In this document: one piece after another, positions 35,729 to 44,942 of the stretch
Layout of the letters: the number at the start of each line of letters is the position of its first letter
Position numbering within the stretch: the first letter of the stretch is position 1
From: Verrucosispora sioxanthis
GTDB taxonomy: Bacteria > Actinomycetota > Actinomycetes > Mycobacteriales > Micromonosporaceae
Assembly: GCF_010560025.1 (NCBI RefSeq)
Contig: NZ_SAIY01000003.1
Span: 558,001 to 622,000, forward strand
Direction: 5' to 3'
Length of the DNA: 64,000 nt
The notes under the pieces: generated by a model
The model's input: the letters and a program-made list of their open reading frames with translations, nothing else
Databases searched by the model: none
Told to the model about the DNA's origin: nothing
Program-made: the position numbers and the translations under genes

Positions 35729-36520
35729 ATGCAGATCAACCCGGGGGCGGCCGAGTTCCCGCACCGGCAGATCGCGGCGCAGCTCAAGAGCCAGATCCGA
35801 CGTGGCGACTGGGCACCGGGCGAGCGGCTGCCATCCATCCCGGCCATCGCCGAGATGTTCGGCGTCGCCAAGCAGACCGTGCAACGCGCCGTTGACCAGC
35901 TGCGGGTCGAGGGCGTCCTGATCACCAAACCCGGTTCCGGTACGTACGTCCGGGGCACCCGGCGGCGACTCAACCGGCTCTCCCGGGGCCGCTACGGCGG
36001 CTTCCGCGGCTACCACACCGACCTGGCCGCCCGCTATCGCCAGCAGCTCGTCTCCGTCGGCCGCTCCCCCGCGCCGCCTGAGGTGGCCGACGCGTTCGGC
36101 GTACCCGACGGCACCGAACTGCTCTGCCGCCGCCACCTCGTCCGCACCGAGGACTCACCGGTCGAGGTGGGCGCCTCCTGGTTCCTGCCCGCCGACACCG
36201 CCGGCACCTCGCTGGAGCGGGCCGAGGCGTTCGGCCGTCCGCTCTACCAGGAGGCCGAGGAGGCCACCGGTCGGCGGTACGCGACCGCCACCGACACCAT
36301 CACCGCCCGCCAGCCCAGCCGCGAGGAGTCGGAGACCCTCCAGATCCGGCCGGACACCCCGGTGCTGCACCTGCTGCACGTGGCGTACGACCCGCACCGC
36401 CGCCCCATCGAGGTCGCCCAGGCCACCTGGCCCGGCCCGGTCACCACCCTCACCGAGGAGTACCAGATCCCCGCCCCCACCGCCGAGCCGGACCCCGACC
36501 CCGGCCTCGTCCTCGGCTGA
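35729..36520 (+). CDS. GntR-family transcriptional regulator with UTRA domain
   Basis: A 263-residue HutC-type GntR regulator. The winged helix (RLPSIPAIAEMFGVAKQTVQRAVDQLRVEG) covers about residues 35-65; the C-terminal UTRA effector domain follows (EDSPVEVGASWF; TPVLHLLHVAYDP). ATG with GAGGAGGCGGGG. It stands alone, between the PAC2 gene and convergent mshC; its effector and targets are unknown. Confidence 0.88.
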   Translation: MQINPGAAEFPHRQIAAQLKSQIRRGDWAPGERLPSIPAIAEMFGVAKQTVQRAVDQLRVEGVLITKPGSGTYVRGTRRRLNRLSRGRYGGFRGYHTDLAARYRQQLVSVGRSPAPPEVADAFGVPDGTELLCRRHLVRTEDSPVEVGASWFLPADTAGTSLERAEAFGRPLYQEAEEATGRRYATATDTITARQPSREESETLQIRPDTPVLHLLHVAYDPHRRPIEVAQATWPGPVTTLTEEYQIPAPTAEPDPDPGLVLG

Positions 36521-36587
36521 CTGACTCCCACCACCCCACGTCCGCCACCTATGGGAACCTCGCCCTGAACGGGGGAACAGGAAGCAG

Positions 36588-36676
36588 CAACATCAGCGAT
36601 GTTGTCCCCTCACGGGCACCCGAGACAGCAGTATCGGCGATGTTGTCCCCTCGGGCGTGAGGGGCATGGCGCGGGA
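36588..36676. repeat. Short palindromic and direct repeats before mshC end
   Basis: CAACATC-AGC-GATGTTG forms a hairpin (36588-36604). The 15-mer CGATGTTGTCCCCTC occurs at 36597 and again at 36638. CCCCTC-N6-GAGGGG follows at about 36647-36664. The block lies between convergent genes and may be a terminator or a dispersed palindromic repeat. Confidence 0.5.
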
Positions 36677-36725
36677 GGGGGCACGACGCGGGAGGCCGCG
36701 ATGTCGGGGACGTTGCCGGCTCGGG

Positions 36726-37964
36726 TCAGAGGCGGATGCCGAGCAGGGCATCGACGGTGTCGGCGAACAGGCGCGGCGCGGCCGGGTCGTCGTCGGTGCC
36801 GGCGAGGGTCCGCTCGGCCCACTCGTCGGCCAGCCGCAGGGCACCGCGCGTGTCGAGGTCGTCGGTGAGTCGTTCGCGTACGCCGGCCAGGAACGCGGCC
36901 CCGGACGGCCCGGCGGTCGCCGCGGCGGCCCGCCGCCAGCGGCCAAGCCGCTCCTGGGCGGCGGTGAGCAGATCGTCGGTCCACGACCGGTCGGCGCGGT
37001 AGTGCCCGGAGAGCAGGGCCAGCCGGACCGCCATCGGGTCGACCTTGTCGGCGCGCAGCCGGGAGACGAAGACCAGGTTGCCCCGGGACTTGGACATCTT
37101 CTCGCCGTCCAGCCCGATCATGCCGGCATGCACGTAGTGACCGGCGAAGGGTGCCGCGCCGGTCAGCCGCTCGGCGTGCGCGGCGGAGCACTCGTGGTGC
37201 GGGAAGAGCAGGTCGTTGCCGCCACCCTGCACGTCGATGGTGGAGCCGAGCAGGCCGAGGGCGATCACCGCGCACTCGATGTGCCAGCCTGGTCGGCCCG
37301 GGCCGAGGTCGCCACCCGGCCAGGACGGCTCGTCGTCGCGGGCACCGCGCCACAGCAGCGGGTCCAGCGGGTCACGCTTGCCGGCGCGGTCGGGGTCGCC
37401 GCCGCGCTCGGGGAAGATCTCCAGCATCTCCGCGCGGGAGAGGTTCGACTCGTAGCCGAAGCTCGGCGCGGCCGAGATGTCGAAGTAGACGTCGCCGGTG
37501 CCGTCGTCGAGACGGTACGCGGCACCGTCCTTCACCAGCACCAGCACCTTCTCGGCGATGTCCGGGATCGACTCCACCGCGCCGACGTAGTGGGCGGGTG
37601 GGATGATCCGCAACGCCTCCATGTCCTCCCGGAACAGCGCCGTCTCCCGCATCGCCAGGACCTTCCAGTCCTCCCGGTCGCGTTCGGCCCGCTCCAGCAA
37701 CGGGTCGTCGATGTCGGTGACGTTCTGCACGTAGCGGACCTCGTGGCCGGCGTCGCGCCACATCCGCTGCACAAGGTCGAAGGTGATCATGGTGGCAGCG
37801 TGACCGAGATGGGTGGCGTCGTACGGGGTGATACCGCAGACGTACATGGTGGCGGTGCCGTCCGGGTCGCTCGGCTGCACGCTCGCGCGCGCCGAGTCGA
37901 ACAACCGCAACGGCTCGCTCCGGCCCGGCAGCCGCGGCACCTCGTGCCCCACCCAAGACTCCAT
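36726..37964 (-). CDS. mshC: Cysteine:GlcN-Ins ligase of mycothiol synthesis
   Basis: A 412-residue class I tRNA-synthetase-like enzyme that joins cysteine to GlcN-inositol in mycothiol synthesis. The HIGH-type motif is HLGH (52-55), the KMSKS motif is at 289-293, and zinc ligands are Cys43, Cys231 and the His in FPHHE (about 256). The N-terminal [19 protein letters not shown] is specific to MshC as opposed to CysS. TAGGCT lies 7 nt before the ATG, suggesting a leaderless mRNA. Its presence marks the host as a mycothiol-using actinomycete. Confidence 0.95.
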   Translation of the reverse strand: MESWVGHEVPRLPGRSEPLRLFDSARASVQPSDPDGTATMYVCGITPYDATHLGHAATMITFDLVQRMWRDAGHEVRYVQNVTDIDDPLLERAERDREDWKVLAMRETALFREDMEALRIIPPAHYVGAVESIPDIAEKVLVLVKDGAAYRLDDGTGDVYFDISAAPSFGYESNLSRAEMLEIFPERGGDPDRAGKRDPLDPLLWRGARDDEPSWPGGDLGPGRPGWHIECAVIALGLLGSTIDVQGGGNDLLFPHHECSAAHAERLTGAAPFAGHYVHAGMIGLDGEKMSKSRGNLVFVSRLRADKVDPMAVRLALLSGHYRADRSWTDDLLTAAQERLGRWRRAAAATAGPSGAAFLAGVRERLTDDLDTRGALRLADEWAERTLAGTDDDPAAPRLFADTVDALLGIRL

Positions 37965-38028
37965 GCCCGTCAGCCTAACCAGCCGTCGGGCGACGTCATG
38001 CCGCCCCGAGAGTGATCAACGCGACAGC

Positions 38029-38847
38029 TCAGATCGGCGGCCAGGGCACCGCCGGCCAGTCCTGGGAGGGCTGCGGAAAGCGGCCGCTGCGGCACAGCCG
38101 GTCGATCCGGGCAGCCAGCTCGGCGATCTCACCGAGGGTGAGGTGCTCGGCCAGTTCCTCGCCGAGCGGGCCGGCGACCTGACGGGACAGCCGACCGAGC
38201 ATGTCGACCGCGTCATCCGGCAGCGAGCGGCCGGCCCAACCCCAGAGCACCGTCCGCAGCTTCTCCTCCACGTGGAAGCTCACCCCGTGGTCGACCCCGT
38301 GGATCCGGTCGTCCGGGCCGACCAGGACGTGGCCGCCCTTACGGTCCGCGTTGTTGATCACCGCGTCGAGCACCGCGAGCCGGGCCAGTCGTGGATCGTC
38401 GGCGTGCGCGAGGGCGTACGCGGTGCCGTCGTCGTCGCGGGCGGCCGCGATCGGGAACCAGCGGGGTGGTACCGAGTCGGCCGGCACGAATCCCACGAGC
38501 GGTTCGGCGTCGGCCGGTTCGTCGATCCACAGCTGGCAGGATCCGGTCCCGAACGGCCCGTCCCGCAGCACCGTCGGCGGCACCAGATCCCAACCCGTGG
38601 CCGCGGAGACCAGGTAGGCGGCCACCTCCCGGCCGGCCAGGGTGCCGTCCGGGAAGTCCCACAGCGGTCGCTCACCACGCACCGGCTTGTACACGCACCG
38701 GGCCGACATCCCGTCCAGGGTCAGCACGCCGCGCAGCGTGGTGTTGGACGCGTCGACCAGTCGCCCCTCCACGGTCAGCTCACCGTCACGCAGCAGGCGC
38801 AGCGCGGCACCCCCGTCCTGTCGGTGAGCCACGCCGGAGGAGGTCAC
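38029..38847 (-). CDS. SCO1664 family protein
   Basis: A 272-residue protein of a conserved actinobacterial family with a kinase-like (PI3/4-kinase-related) fold. Motifs are LLRDGELTVEGRLVDASNTT at the start, VYKPVRGERPLWDFP, and the catalytic-loop-like AVINNADRKGGHVLV followed by HGVDHGVSFHVEEKLRT. Function is unknown. GTG start overlapping the stop of the DUF3090 gene (GTGA). It lies between mshC and DUF3090, the same neighbourhood as in Streptomyces. Confidence 0.85.
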   Translation of the reverse strand: MTSSGVAHRQDGGAALRLLRDGELTVEGRLVDASNTTLRGVLTLDGMSARCVYKPVRGERPLWDFPDGTLAGREVAAYLVSAATGWDLVPPTVLRDGPFGTGSCQLWIDEPADAEPLVGFVPADSVPPRWFPIAAARDDDGTAYALAHADDPRLARLAVLDAVINNADRKGGHVLVGPDDRIHGVDHGVSFHVEEKLRTVLWGWAGRSLPDDAVDMLGRLSRQVAGPLGEELAEHLTLGEIAELAARIDRLCRSGRFPQPSQDWPAVPWPPI

Positions 38848-39422
38848 CGGTGGTAGCCGTTGTTCCGGGGGCAGAGATGGCCGGCCGGGTCCAGGGGCTG
38901 GCCGCACAGCGGGCAGGGCGGCCGGCCGGCGTTGACCACGCGCCGGGCCCGCTCGATGAACGCGCGGGTCGCCTCGGGAGTCAGCCGGACCCGGAGCCGG
39001 TCGAGATCCTCGTCGGGCTCGACATCGTCGGGCTCGTCCTCCGCCTCCGCCTCGCCAAGCTCGATCTCGGTCTCCGCCTCGCCGACCGCGATCGCCTCGA
39101 TCACCACGGTCGCGGTGTCCGCGTCGAAGGCCAGGCCCAACGTGCCGACCCGGAACTCCTCGTCGACCGGTGTCTCCAGCGGGTCGTTGTCACCGACCGG
39201 GACGGTAGCCTCGGGCAGTTCCACACCGAACCGACGCTGGGCCTCGGTGAGCAGCTCCTCCAGCTTCTCGGCGAGCAGGGAGACCTGGACCTTCTCCAGC
39301 GCGACGCTGACCAGCCGGCCACCGCCGCGCGCCTGGAGGAAGAACGTACGCTCCCCCGGCGGCCCGACGGTCCCGGCGACGAACCGCTCCGGCGGCTCGA
39401 AGGCGTGCACCTGGTGGGTCAT
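38844..39422 (-). CDS. DUF3090 family protein
   Basis: A 192-residue actinobacterial DUF3090 protein. It begins MTHQVHAFEPPERFVAGTVG, has an acidic middle and ends with a zinc-finger-like CPLCGQPLDPAGHLCPR. Function unknown. The ATG at 39422 is 7 nt after TAGGGT (probable leaderless start); the frame stays open far upstream but without a start signal. Coupled to the SCO1664-type gene. Confidence 0.85.
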   Translation of the reverse strand: MTHQVHAFEPPERFVAGTVGPPGERTFFLQARGGGRLVSVALEKVQVSLLAEKLEELLTEAQRRFGVELPEATVPVGDNDPLETPVDEEFRVGTLGLAFDADTATVVIEAIAVGEAETEIELGEAEAEDEPDDVEPDEDLDRLRVRLTPEATRAFIERARRVVNAGRPPCPLCGQPLDPAGHLCPRNNGYHR

Positions 39423-39516
39423 ACCCACGACCCTATCCGGCGGCCCCACGCAGCGCGCACCCCACCGACCCGAATCGCGACGCACCCGAGCGTGCCGGCG
39501 TGCGGCGCCGGGCGAC

Positions 39517-40221
39517 TCATCGGGACGCCCCCGCGCCACCGCCGACCGCGGCGTCCGAGTCCGTCGGCCGGCGGGCCCGCCGGCGTCGCTTGCCGGGCGG
39601 CGGCACCAGACCGGCCAGGTCACCGCCGACGTCGTTGAGGCGTACCAGGAAAGGTCGCAGGGGGGTGTAGCGGATCGCGGTCACCGACGCCGGGTCCACC
39701 ACGATCCGCTGAAAAAGATCCAGGTGTACGCCGAGCGCGTCGGCCACGATGGCCTTGATCACATCACCGTGGCTGCACGCCAGCCAGACCGCCTCGGGGC
39801 CGTGCTCGGCGGTCAGTCGGGCGTCCCAGGCGCGTACCGCCGCGACCGCGCGGGTGGCCATCTGCGCCATCGCCTCGCCCTCGGGGAAGACCACAGCGCT
39901 GGGATGCTGCTGCACCATCGGCCAGAGCGGCTCCTTGGCCAGCTTCTTCAGCGGCTGGCCCTCCCAGCTGCCGTACCCGCACTCGATCAGACCGTCGTCC
40001 ACCACCGGCGACGCCTCGGGCAGCGCCAGCTCCAGGGTCTGCCGGCAGCGGATCAGCGGGCTGGTCACCACGGCCGTCAGCGGCACCTGCCGCAACCGTC
40101 CGCCCACCGCGGTGGCCTGGGCGCGGCCGGTCTCGTCCAGCTCGACGGGCTGCCGACCGGCGAGGCCGCCGTCGGCGTTCGCGGTGGTGCGTCCGTGCCG
40201 CAGGAGCAGAAGAGTCGCCAC
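39517..40221 (-). CDS. Histidine phosphatase family protein
   Basis: A 234-residue phosphoglycerate-mutase-like phosphatase. The catalytic RHGRT follows VATLLLL at the very N-terminus; the second His is in ACSHGDVIKAIV. ECGYGSWEGQPLKKL and VFPEGEAMAQM match the MSMEG_4193-type subgroup of actinobacteria. The basic C-terminal tail (KRRRRARR) is unusual. GTG 40221 lies 7 nt after TAGGGT, supporting a leaderless start over the GTG codons just upstream. The gene ends 94 bp before DUF3090 on the same strand. Confidence 0.85.
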   Translation of the reverse strand: MATLLLLRHGRTTANADGGLAGRQPVELDETGRAQATAVGGRLRQVPLTAVVTSPLIRCRQTLELALPEASPVVDDGLIECGYGSWEGQPLKKLAKEPLWPMVQQHPSAVVFPEGEAMAQMATRAVAAVRAWDARLTAEHGPEAVWLACSHGDVIKAIVADALGVHLDLFQRIVVDPASVTAIRYTPLRPFLVRLNDVGGDLAGLVPPPGKRRRRARRPTDSDAAVGGGAGASR

Positions 40222-40704
40222 CCGCACCACCCTAGGCCCTCACCCCACACCGCTCAGGTCGGTACGGAACTCCCAGACAGGACACCTGGCAGCCAGTTCC
40301 GCCACCGGCCCCGCCCCCAGCCAGGTTGGGAAACTGGGGCTGAGCTGACCGGATGGGTGCGGTGTCCGTTTCCGGGGTCGGTGGCGGGCGACCGGGCGGA
40401 ATCATCGGCCGATGGCTGGCGTTGTAACCGGTGGCTGACCAAGCAGCACCCACCCCACCCCCGTACGTGGGCGGCAGGATGCGGGAATGACCCGCCCCCG
40501 CCGGTCGTTGCACATGGTCCGGCACGCGATCCACCCCCGCCCGGCGCACCTCCGGGACGCACGCCCCGGCTTTCCCCTGAAACGCCCGGCACCACGACCG
40601 GGTCGACGTCCCCGCTGTCTTCTGGCGCTCGACCGCGCCCCGGCCCCACCCGTCATCCCCCTGTCCGACGGGCGAGGCCCACCCCCGACGCGAAGGAGCC
40701 CCCG
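40222..40704. other. Gene-free 480-bp leader of the secreted protein gene
   Basis: No convincing coding frame; the plus-strand frame near 40487-40708 is Pro/Arg-rich and lacks a ribosome site. It contains a SigR-like promoter match (40484-40509) and GC-rich sequence that could form a long structured leader. I looked for a c-di-AMP (ydaO) riboswitch, common before cell-wall hydrolase genes in actinomycetes, and did not see its core motifs. Confidence 0.4.
40484..40509 (+). promoter_or_regulatory. Possible SigR/SigH-type promoter
   Basis: GGAAT, 18 bp, GTT matches the consensus of thiol-stress ECF sigma factors exactly. It would start a transcript near 40517 toward the secreted protein gene, leaving about 190 nt of leader. 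Chance occurrence is possible. Confidence 0.3.
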
Positions 40705-41298
40705 ATGAACACCACGCTGCGCAAGAGCATCCTCGGCATCGCCGGCCTCACCGCCGCCGCCGGACTCGCCGCCGGCCCGCTGAACCACAGCACCACCACC
40801 GGCAACGAGCTCACCCCGACCACCCCCATCGCAGCCGTCCAGGCCGACAAGCCGGACATGGGCAAGCTGCTGCCGCACGGCACCCCCAGCAACCAGTCCC
40901 ACGTCGACCTGAACGACGAGCAGATCGCGAATGTGAAGGCGATCATCGCGGCGACGAAGAAGGCCGGCATGGACGAGCGTGCCGCGGTCGTGTCGATCGC
41001 GACCGCGCTGCAGGAGTCGAAGCTGGAGAACCTGGGCCACCTGGGTGACCGCAACGACCACGACTCGCAGGGCCTGTTCCAGCAGCGCCCCTCCTCCGGT
41101 TGGGGCACGGTGGAGCAGATCACCGACCCCGAGTACTCGACCCTGGCCTTCCTCAAGGGCCTCAAGCAGGTCGACGGCTGGCAGGACATGCCCCTGACCC
41201 AGGCCGCCCAGACCGTGCAGGTCTCGGCGTACCCCGACCACTACGCCCAGTGGGAACAGCAGGCCGCCGACCTCGTCGCCCAGCACTGGACCAGCTGA
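40705..41298 (+). CDS. Secreted lysozyme-fold protein, cell-wall hydrolase-like
   Basis: A 197-residue protein with a signal peptide (MNTTLRKSILGIAGLTAAAG, cleavage near residue 25). The mature C-terminal half has AAVVSIATALQESKLENLGHLG followed by NDHDSQGLFQQRPSSGWGT and an SAYPDHYAQWEQQA helix, the pattern of actinobacterial transglycosylase-like domains; the Glu in ALQESKLEN could be the catalytic acid. It is likely a peptidoglycan-active exoenzyme. ATG after GAAGGAG. Monocistronic, ended by a strong hairpin. Confidence 0.7.
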   Translation: MNTTLRKSILGIAGLTAAAGLAAGPLNHSTTTGNELTPTTPIAAVQADKPDMGKLLPHGTPSNQSHVDLNDEQIANVKAIIAATKKAGMDERAAVVSIATALQESKLENLGHLGDRNDHDSQGLFQQRPSSGWGTVEQITDPEYSTLAFLKGLKQVDGWQDMPLTQAAQTVQVSAYPDHYAQWEQQAADLVAQHWTS

Positions 41299-41349
41299 CA
41301 ACCGACCAGGCGACAACCGAAGACATTCCTCCACAGGGGGAGCAGAAAA

Positions 41350-41387
41350 CCGCTGGCCGGCACCCGAACCCGGGTGCCGGCCAGCGG
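41350..41387 (+). terminator. Strong hairpin terminator
   Basis: Perfect 17-bp stem (CCGCTGGCCGGCACCCG and its complement) with a 4-nt AACC loop, 52 bp after the secreted-protein stop. No T-run, but the stem is very stable. Confidence 0.75.
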
Positions 41388-41487
41388 CGTATCCGCACAC
41401 CGAAGCAACCGACCACAGACAGCAGCCCCATCGCAGCAGACCCACCCCGGGCTGGCCTCCGCTCGGGCGAGGGCCGACCAGGTCAGG

Positions 41488-41555
41488 CTGGGGGCGACCG
41501 TGCCCGGCGCAGGGATCAAGCCTGACCGCCCGAAGCCGGGCACGGTCGCCCCCAG
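41488..41555. repeat. 21-bp perfect inverted repeat between convergent genes
   Basis: Arms at 41488-41508 and 41535-41555 (beginning CTGGGGGCGACC) are perfectly complementary around a 26-nt loop; the loop itself can pair with sequence just outside (GGTCAGG/CCTGACC). It probably terminates the minus-strand uppP transcript. CAGCCCCACCGCAACCACC is repeated directly just after it (from about 41552 and 41590). Confidence 0.65.
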
Positions 41556-41627
41556 CCCCACCGCAACCACCGAAAGCCGGACACGGTCAGCCCCACCGCA
41601 ACCACCCGGACACCACAGAACTCAGGC

Positions 41628-42464
41628 TCAGGTGGCGCTGATGGTTCCGGTCAGCAGCAGGGCCAGGACGAGCGTGCCGACCGCGACCCGGTAGAGCACG
41701 AAGATGTACAGCGTGTGGTGCGCGACGTAGCGCAGCAGCCAGGCGATGGCCGCGTAGCCGATACCGAAGGCGATGAGCGTGGCGACGATCATCTGCGCGA
41801 CGGTGGGCACCGACGTGCCGGGGGCCGCCGGTTCGAACACGTCCCCGAGGCTGAAGATCCCGGACATCACCACCGCCGGGATGGCCAGCAGGAACGAGTA
41901 GCGCGCCGCGGTCTCCCGGGTCAGGCTGAGGAAGAGACCGAAGGTGAGCGTCGCACCGGACCGGGAGACGCCGGGGATGAGCGCCAGCGCCTGGGCGAAC
42001 CCCATCACCACGCCGTCGCGCAGCCGGAAGTCGCGCAGGGTCCGGGTCTGCCGGCCCCAGTACTCGGCGAACGCGAGCACGAAGGCGAACACGATGAGGG
42101 TGGTGGCCACCACCCACAGGTTGCGGGCGGTCTCGCGGATCTGGTCCTTGAACAGGAAGCCGAAGAGACCGATCGGGATCGAGCCGACGATCACGTACCA
42201 GCCCATGCGGTAGTCCAGGCTGGCACGGACGGACTTGTCCCAGATGCCGACCACCCAGGTCCGACCGATGCGCCAGATGTCCTTGGCGAAGTACAGCAGG
42301 ACCGCCGCCTCGGTGCCCAGCTGGGTGACCGCGGTGAAGGACGCTCCGGCGTCCTGCTCGAAGAAGATCGCCGAGGTGATCCGCAGGTGACCGGACGAGC
42401 TGACCGGAAGGAACTCGGTCAGGCCCTGGACGATGCCCAGGACGATGGCTTCGATCCAGGTCAC
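41628..42464 (-). CDS. uppP: Undecaprenyl-diphosphatase
   Basis: A 278-residue membrane enzyme of the UppP/BacA family that recycles undecaprenyl pyrophosphate for cell-wall synthesis. Active-site motifs are [13 protein letters not shown] (16-28) and [12 protein letters not shown]. About eight hydrophobic segments. GTG start overlaps the stop of the LLM oxidoreductase gene (GTGA), so they form an operon. Confidence 0.93.
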   Translation of the reverse strand: MTWIEAIVLGIVQGLTEFLPVSSSGHLRITSAIFFEQDAGASFTAVTQLGTEAAVLLYFAKDIWRIGRTWVVGIWDKSVRASLDYRMGWYVIVGSIPIGLFGFLFKDQIRETARNLWVVATTLIVFAFVLAFAEYWGRQTRTLRDFRLRDGVVMGFAQALALIPGVSRSGATLTFGLFLSLTRETAARYSFLLAIPAVVMSGIFSLGDVFEPAAPGTSVPTVAQMIVATLIAFGIGYAAIAWLLRYVAHHTLYIFVLYRVAVGTLVLALLLTGTISAT

Positions 42465-43513
42465 TCCCCGACTCCCGAGAGGTCCAGCGCCTCGGCGACG
42501 GTCCGCAGGGTCTGCACACCGGTGTCACGGTCGGCGGCGAAGAGCGTCACCGACAGGGTGGTGACCCCCGCCTCGGCGTACTCCCGCATCCGCTCGGCGA
42601 TGCGCTCCTTCGGTCCGAGCAGTGAGGTCCGGTCGATGAACTCCATCGGTACGGCGGCCGCGGCGTCGCGCTGCCGCTTGGCCAGGTAGAGCTCCTGCAC
42701 CTCGCGGGCGGCGTCACCGTAGCCCATCCGGGTGGCCAACTGGTTGTAGAAGTTCTGCTGGCGGCTGCCCATGCCTCCGACGTACAGCGCCGCGTACCAG
42801 CGGACCAGCTCGGCGCAGGAGTCCAGGTCGTCGCCGACCACCACCGGCACGGAGGGCACCACGTCGAAGCCGGCCAGCTCCTTGCCGGCCTTGGCCCGAC
42901 CGGCCCGCACCGCCGCCAGCTGCTCCTGGGCGAACTCGGGGGCGTAGAAGACCGCCAGCCAGCCGTCGGCGATCTCGCCGGCCAGTTCCAGGTTCTTCGG
43001 GCCCACCGCGGCCAGGTAGATCGGAATGTGCTCGCGCGGCGGGTGGAAACCCAGCCGCAGGGCCTTGCCGGGGCCGTCGGGCAGCGGCAGCGTGTAGAAC
43101 TCGCCGTCGTAGGCGACCTCCTTGCGGCCCACCGCCAGCTTCACGATGTCCACGTACTCGCGGGTGCGGGCCAGCGGCTTGCCGAACCGGACGCCGTGCC
43201 AGCCCTCGGAGACCTGCGGACCGGACACCCCCAGGCCGAGCCGGAACCGCCCCCCGGAGAGCGAGTCGATCGTGGCGGCGGTCATCGCGGTCATCGCGGG
43301 CGTCCGGGCGGGGATCTGCATCACCGCGCTGCCGATGTCGATCCGCTCGGTCTGTCCGGCCATCCAGGCCAGCATGCTCGGCGAATCGGAGCCGTAGGCC
43401 TCGGCGGCCCACACCACCGAGTAGCCGAGCCGGTCCGCCTCCTGAGCCAGGGCCAGGTGGTCGGCCGGCGTGCTCCACGCTGTCTGGTATCCGAGGCTTA
43501 GCCCGAGTCGCAC
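42461..43513 (-). CDS. LLM class F420-dependent oxidoreductase
   Basis: A 350-residue luciferase-like monooxygenase-fold enzyme. [12 protein letters not shown] at the start, [19 protein letters not shown] in the middle and the YGSDSPSM loop fit the F420-dependent group of actinobacteria. Substrate is unknown. GTG 43513 has GGGGGAGG 6 nt upstream; in-frame starts up to 43540 lack such a site. Coupled to uppP. Confidence 0.85.
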   Translation of the reverse strand: MRLGLSLGYQTAWSTPADHLALAQEADRLGYSVVWAAEAYGSDSPSMLAWMAGQTERIDIGSAVMQIPARTPAMTAMTAATIDSLSGGRFRLGLGVSGPQVSEGWHGVRFGKPLARTREYVDIVKLAVGRKEVAYDGEFYTLPLPDGPGKALRLGFHPPREHIPIYLAAVGPKNLELAGEIADGWLAVFYAPEFAQEQLAAVRAGRAKAGKELAGFDVVPSVPVVVGDDLDSCAELVRWYAALYVGGMGSRQQNFYNQLATRMGYGDAAREVQELYLAKRQRDAAAAVPMEFIDRTSLLGPKERIAERMREYAEAGVTTLSVTLFAADRDTGVQTLRTVAEALDLSGVGE

Positions 43514-43652
43514 AGAGTCCTCCCCCATCCGCAGTCGCATCAGGTTACGCGGTGCGGGTGGCCGGGACGATCACCGGCTCACCCCGATCCGCGGGCAGAC
43601 TCGACGGGAGCGAGGATATCCGTCCGGCCCTGGTTCGAAATAAGGTTCACCC

Positions 43653-44624
43653 ATGCAGCAGCGACCGCTCGGCCGCAGCGGGCTGGCGGTTTCCCGGCTC
43701 GCGCTCGGCACCATGACCTGGGGCCGGGACACCGACGCCGACGACGCGGCCGCGCAGTTGAAGAGTTACCTCGACGCCGGCGGCAACCTGATCGACACCG
43801 CCGACGTGTACGGCGACGGCGATGCCGAGTCGGTGATCGGCTCGCTGCTGGGCAGCCTGGTGCCTCGCGAGGAGTTGCTGATCGCGACGAAGGCGGGGCT
43901 TCGGCCGGGCGGAGCCCGGCGCCGGGACGGCTCCCGTGGGCACCTGCTGCGTACGCTTGACGCCTCGCTGCGCCGGCTCGGCACCGATCACGTCGACCTG
44001 TTCCAGGTGCACGGCTACGATCCGCAGACCCCGCTGGAGGAGACCCTCGCGGCCCTTGATCACGCGGTGGCCAGTGGCCGGGTGCGCTATGTCGGCGTGT
44101 CGAACTTCTCCGGCTGGCAGACGGCCCGGGCGGCGGCCTGGCAGGCGGCCTGGCCGGGCCGGGCGCCGGTGGTCGCCGCCCAGGTGGAGTACTCCCTGTT
44201 GGAGCGGGGGGTGGAGCGGGAGGTGCTGCCCGCCTGCGAGGCGCTCGGGTTGGGGGTGCTGCCCTGGTCCCCGCTTGGTCGGGGGGTGCTGACCGGCAAG
44301 TACCGACACGGCCGACCGGCGGACTCCCGGGCGGTGTCGCCGCATTTCGAGCGTTTCGTCGCCACCTATCTGGAGCCGCGCTGCTCCAGCATCGTGGAGG
44401 CGGTGGCCACCGCCGCGAGCGGCCTCGGCGTCTCCCCGCTGGAGGTGGCGCTGGCCTGGATCCGGGATCGGCCGGGGGTGACCGCGCCGATCCTCGGCGC
44501 GCGTACCTCGGGGCAGTTGCTCGGTGCGCTTCAGGTGGAACGGATGACCCTGCCCGACGAGATCACCACGGCGCTGGACGACGTCTCGGCGCTGGAGGTC
44601 GGCTATCCGGAGCGCGACGGTTGA
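43653..44624 (+). CDS. Aldo/keto reductase
   Basis: A 323-residue NADPH-dependent aldo/keto reductase with catalytic Asp-Tyr in NLIDTADVYGDG, the downstream VDLFQVHGYD (His) and C-terminal VTAPILGARTSGQL cofactor loop. Substrate unknown. ATG is 6 nt after TAAGGT, so probably leaderless. Divergent from the LLM/uppP operon. Confidence 0.9.
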   Translation: MQQRPLGRSGLAVSRLALGTMTWGRDTDADDAAAQLKSYLDAGGNLIDTADVYGDGDAESVIGSLLGSLVPREELLIATKAGLRPGGARRRDGSRGHLLRTLDASLRRLGTDHVDLFQVHGYDPQTPLEETLAALDHAVASGRVRYVGVSNFSGWQTARAAAWQAAWPGRAPVVAAQVEYSLLERGVEREVLPACEALGLGVLPWSPLGRGVLTGKYRHGRPADSRAVSPHFERFVATYLEPRCSSIVEAVATAASGLGVSPLEVALAWIRDRPGVTAPILGARTSGQLLGALQVERMTLPDEITTALDDVSALEVGYPERDG

Positions 44625-44679
44625 GCATCACTCGCCGAAGGGTGGCGCTGCGGGGGTCCGGCTGGGCAGCATAGGCCAC

Positions 44680-44871
44680 ATGGACTACGAATACGCGCCG
44701 CTGCGGTTGCCGCCGAACGTCGACCGGTTGACCGCCGCGGCGCAGCTGGCGATCCAGGCGGAGTTCTCCGGTTGGGAACTGGCCCGGGTGCGGCTGTTCC
44801 GTGACGGTACGCGGCAGGTGGTGCTGCGTCGCCGGCGGGTCAACCAGCCGCAGCCGGGCCTGTCGTACTGA
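44680..44871 (+). CDS. DUF5703 family protein
   Basis: A 63-residue protein beginning MDYEYAPLRLPPNVDRLTAA and ending in an Arg-rich strand (RQVVLRRRRVNQP), matching the small actinobacterial DUF5703 family of unknown function. It follows the aldo/keto reductase by 55 bp in the same direction and is often its neighbour in related genomes as far as I recall. Confidence 0.75.
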   Translation: MDYEYAPLRLPPNVDRLTAAAQLAIQAEFSGWELARVRLFRDGTRQVVLRRRRVNQPQPGLSY

Positions 44872-44887
44872 CCGTCGGCGGCGCGGT

Positions 44888-44924
44888 GGTCACCGGGCCG
44901 ACCGTTGCGGCCGGCCCGGTGACC
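44888..44924. terminator. Bidirectional hairpin
   Basis: Perfect 13-bp arms GGTCACCGGGCCG and CGGCCCGGTGACC with an 11-nt loop, between convergent genes. Confidence 0.65.
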
Positions 44925-44942
44925 GATGGGCGCCTACGGCTG

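Noticed and set aside
36588..36676. Direct repeats considered as a CRISPR array
   Set aside because: Only two copies of 15 bp, no regular spacers and no cas genes.
37965..37990. TTAGGCTGA upstream of mshC considered as a second iron box
   Set aside because: Only one half-site is present; the TAGGCT part is better explained as the -10 of a leaderless promoter.
40222..40704. c-di-AMP (ydaO) riboswitch before the secreted lysozyme-like gene
   Set aside because: Such switches are common before this type of gene in actinomycetes, but the conserved core motifs are not visible.
40487..40708. Plus-strand 73-codon frame before the secreted protein
   Set aside because: Pro/Arg-rich composition of an out-of-frame GC-rich sequence, no ribosome site, and it overlaps the real start region.
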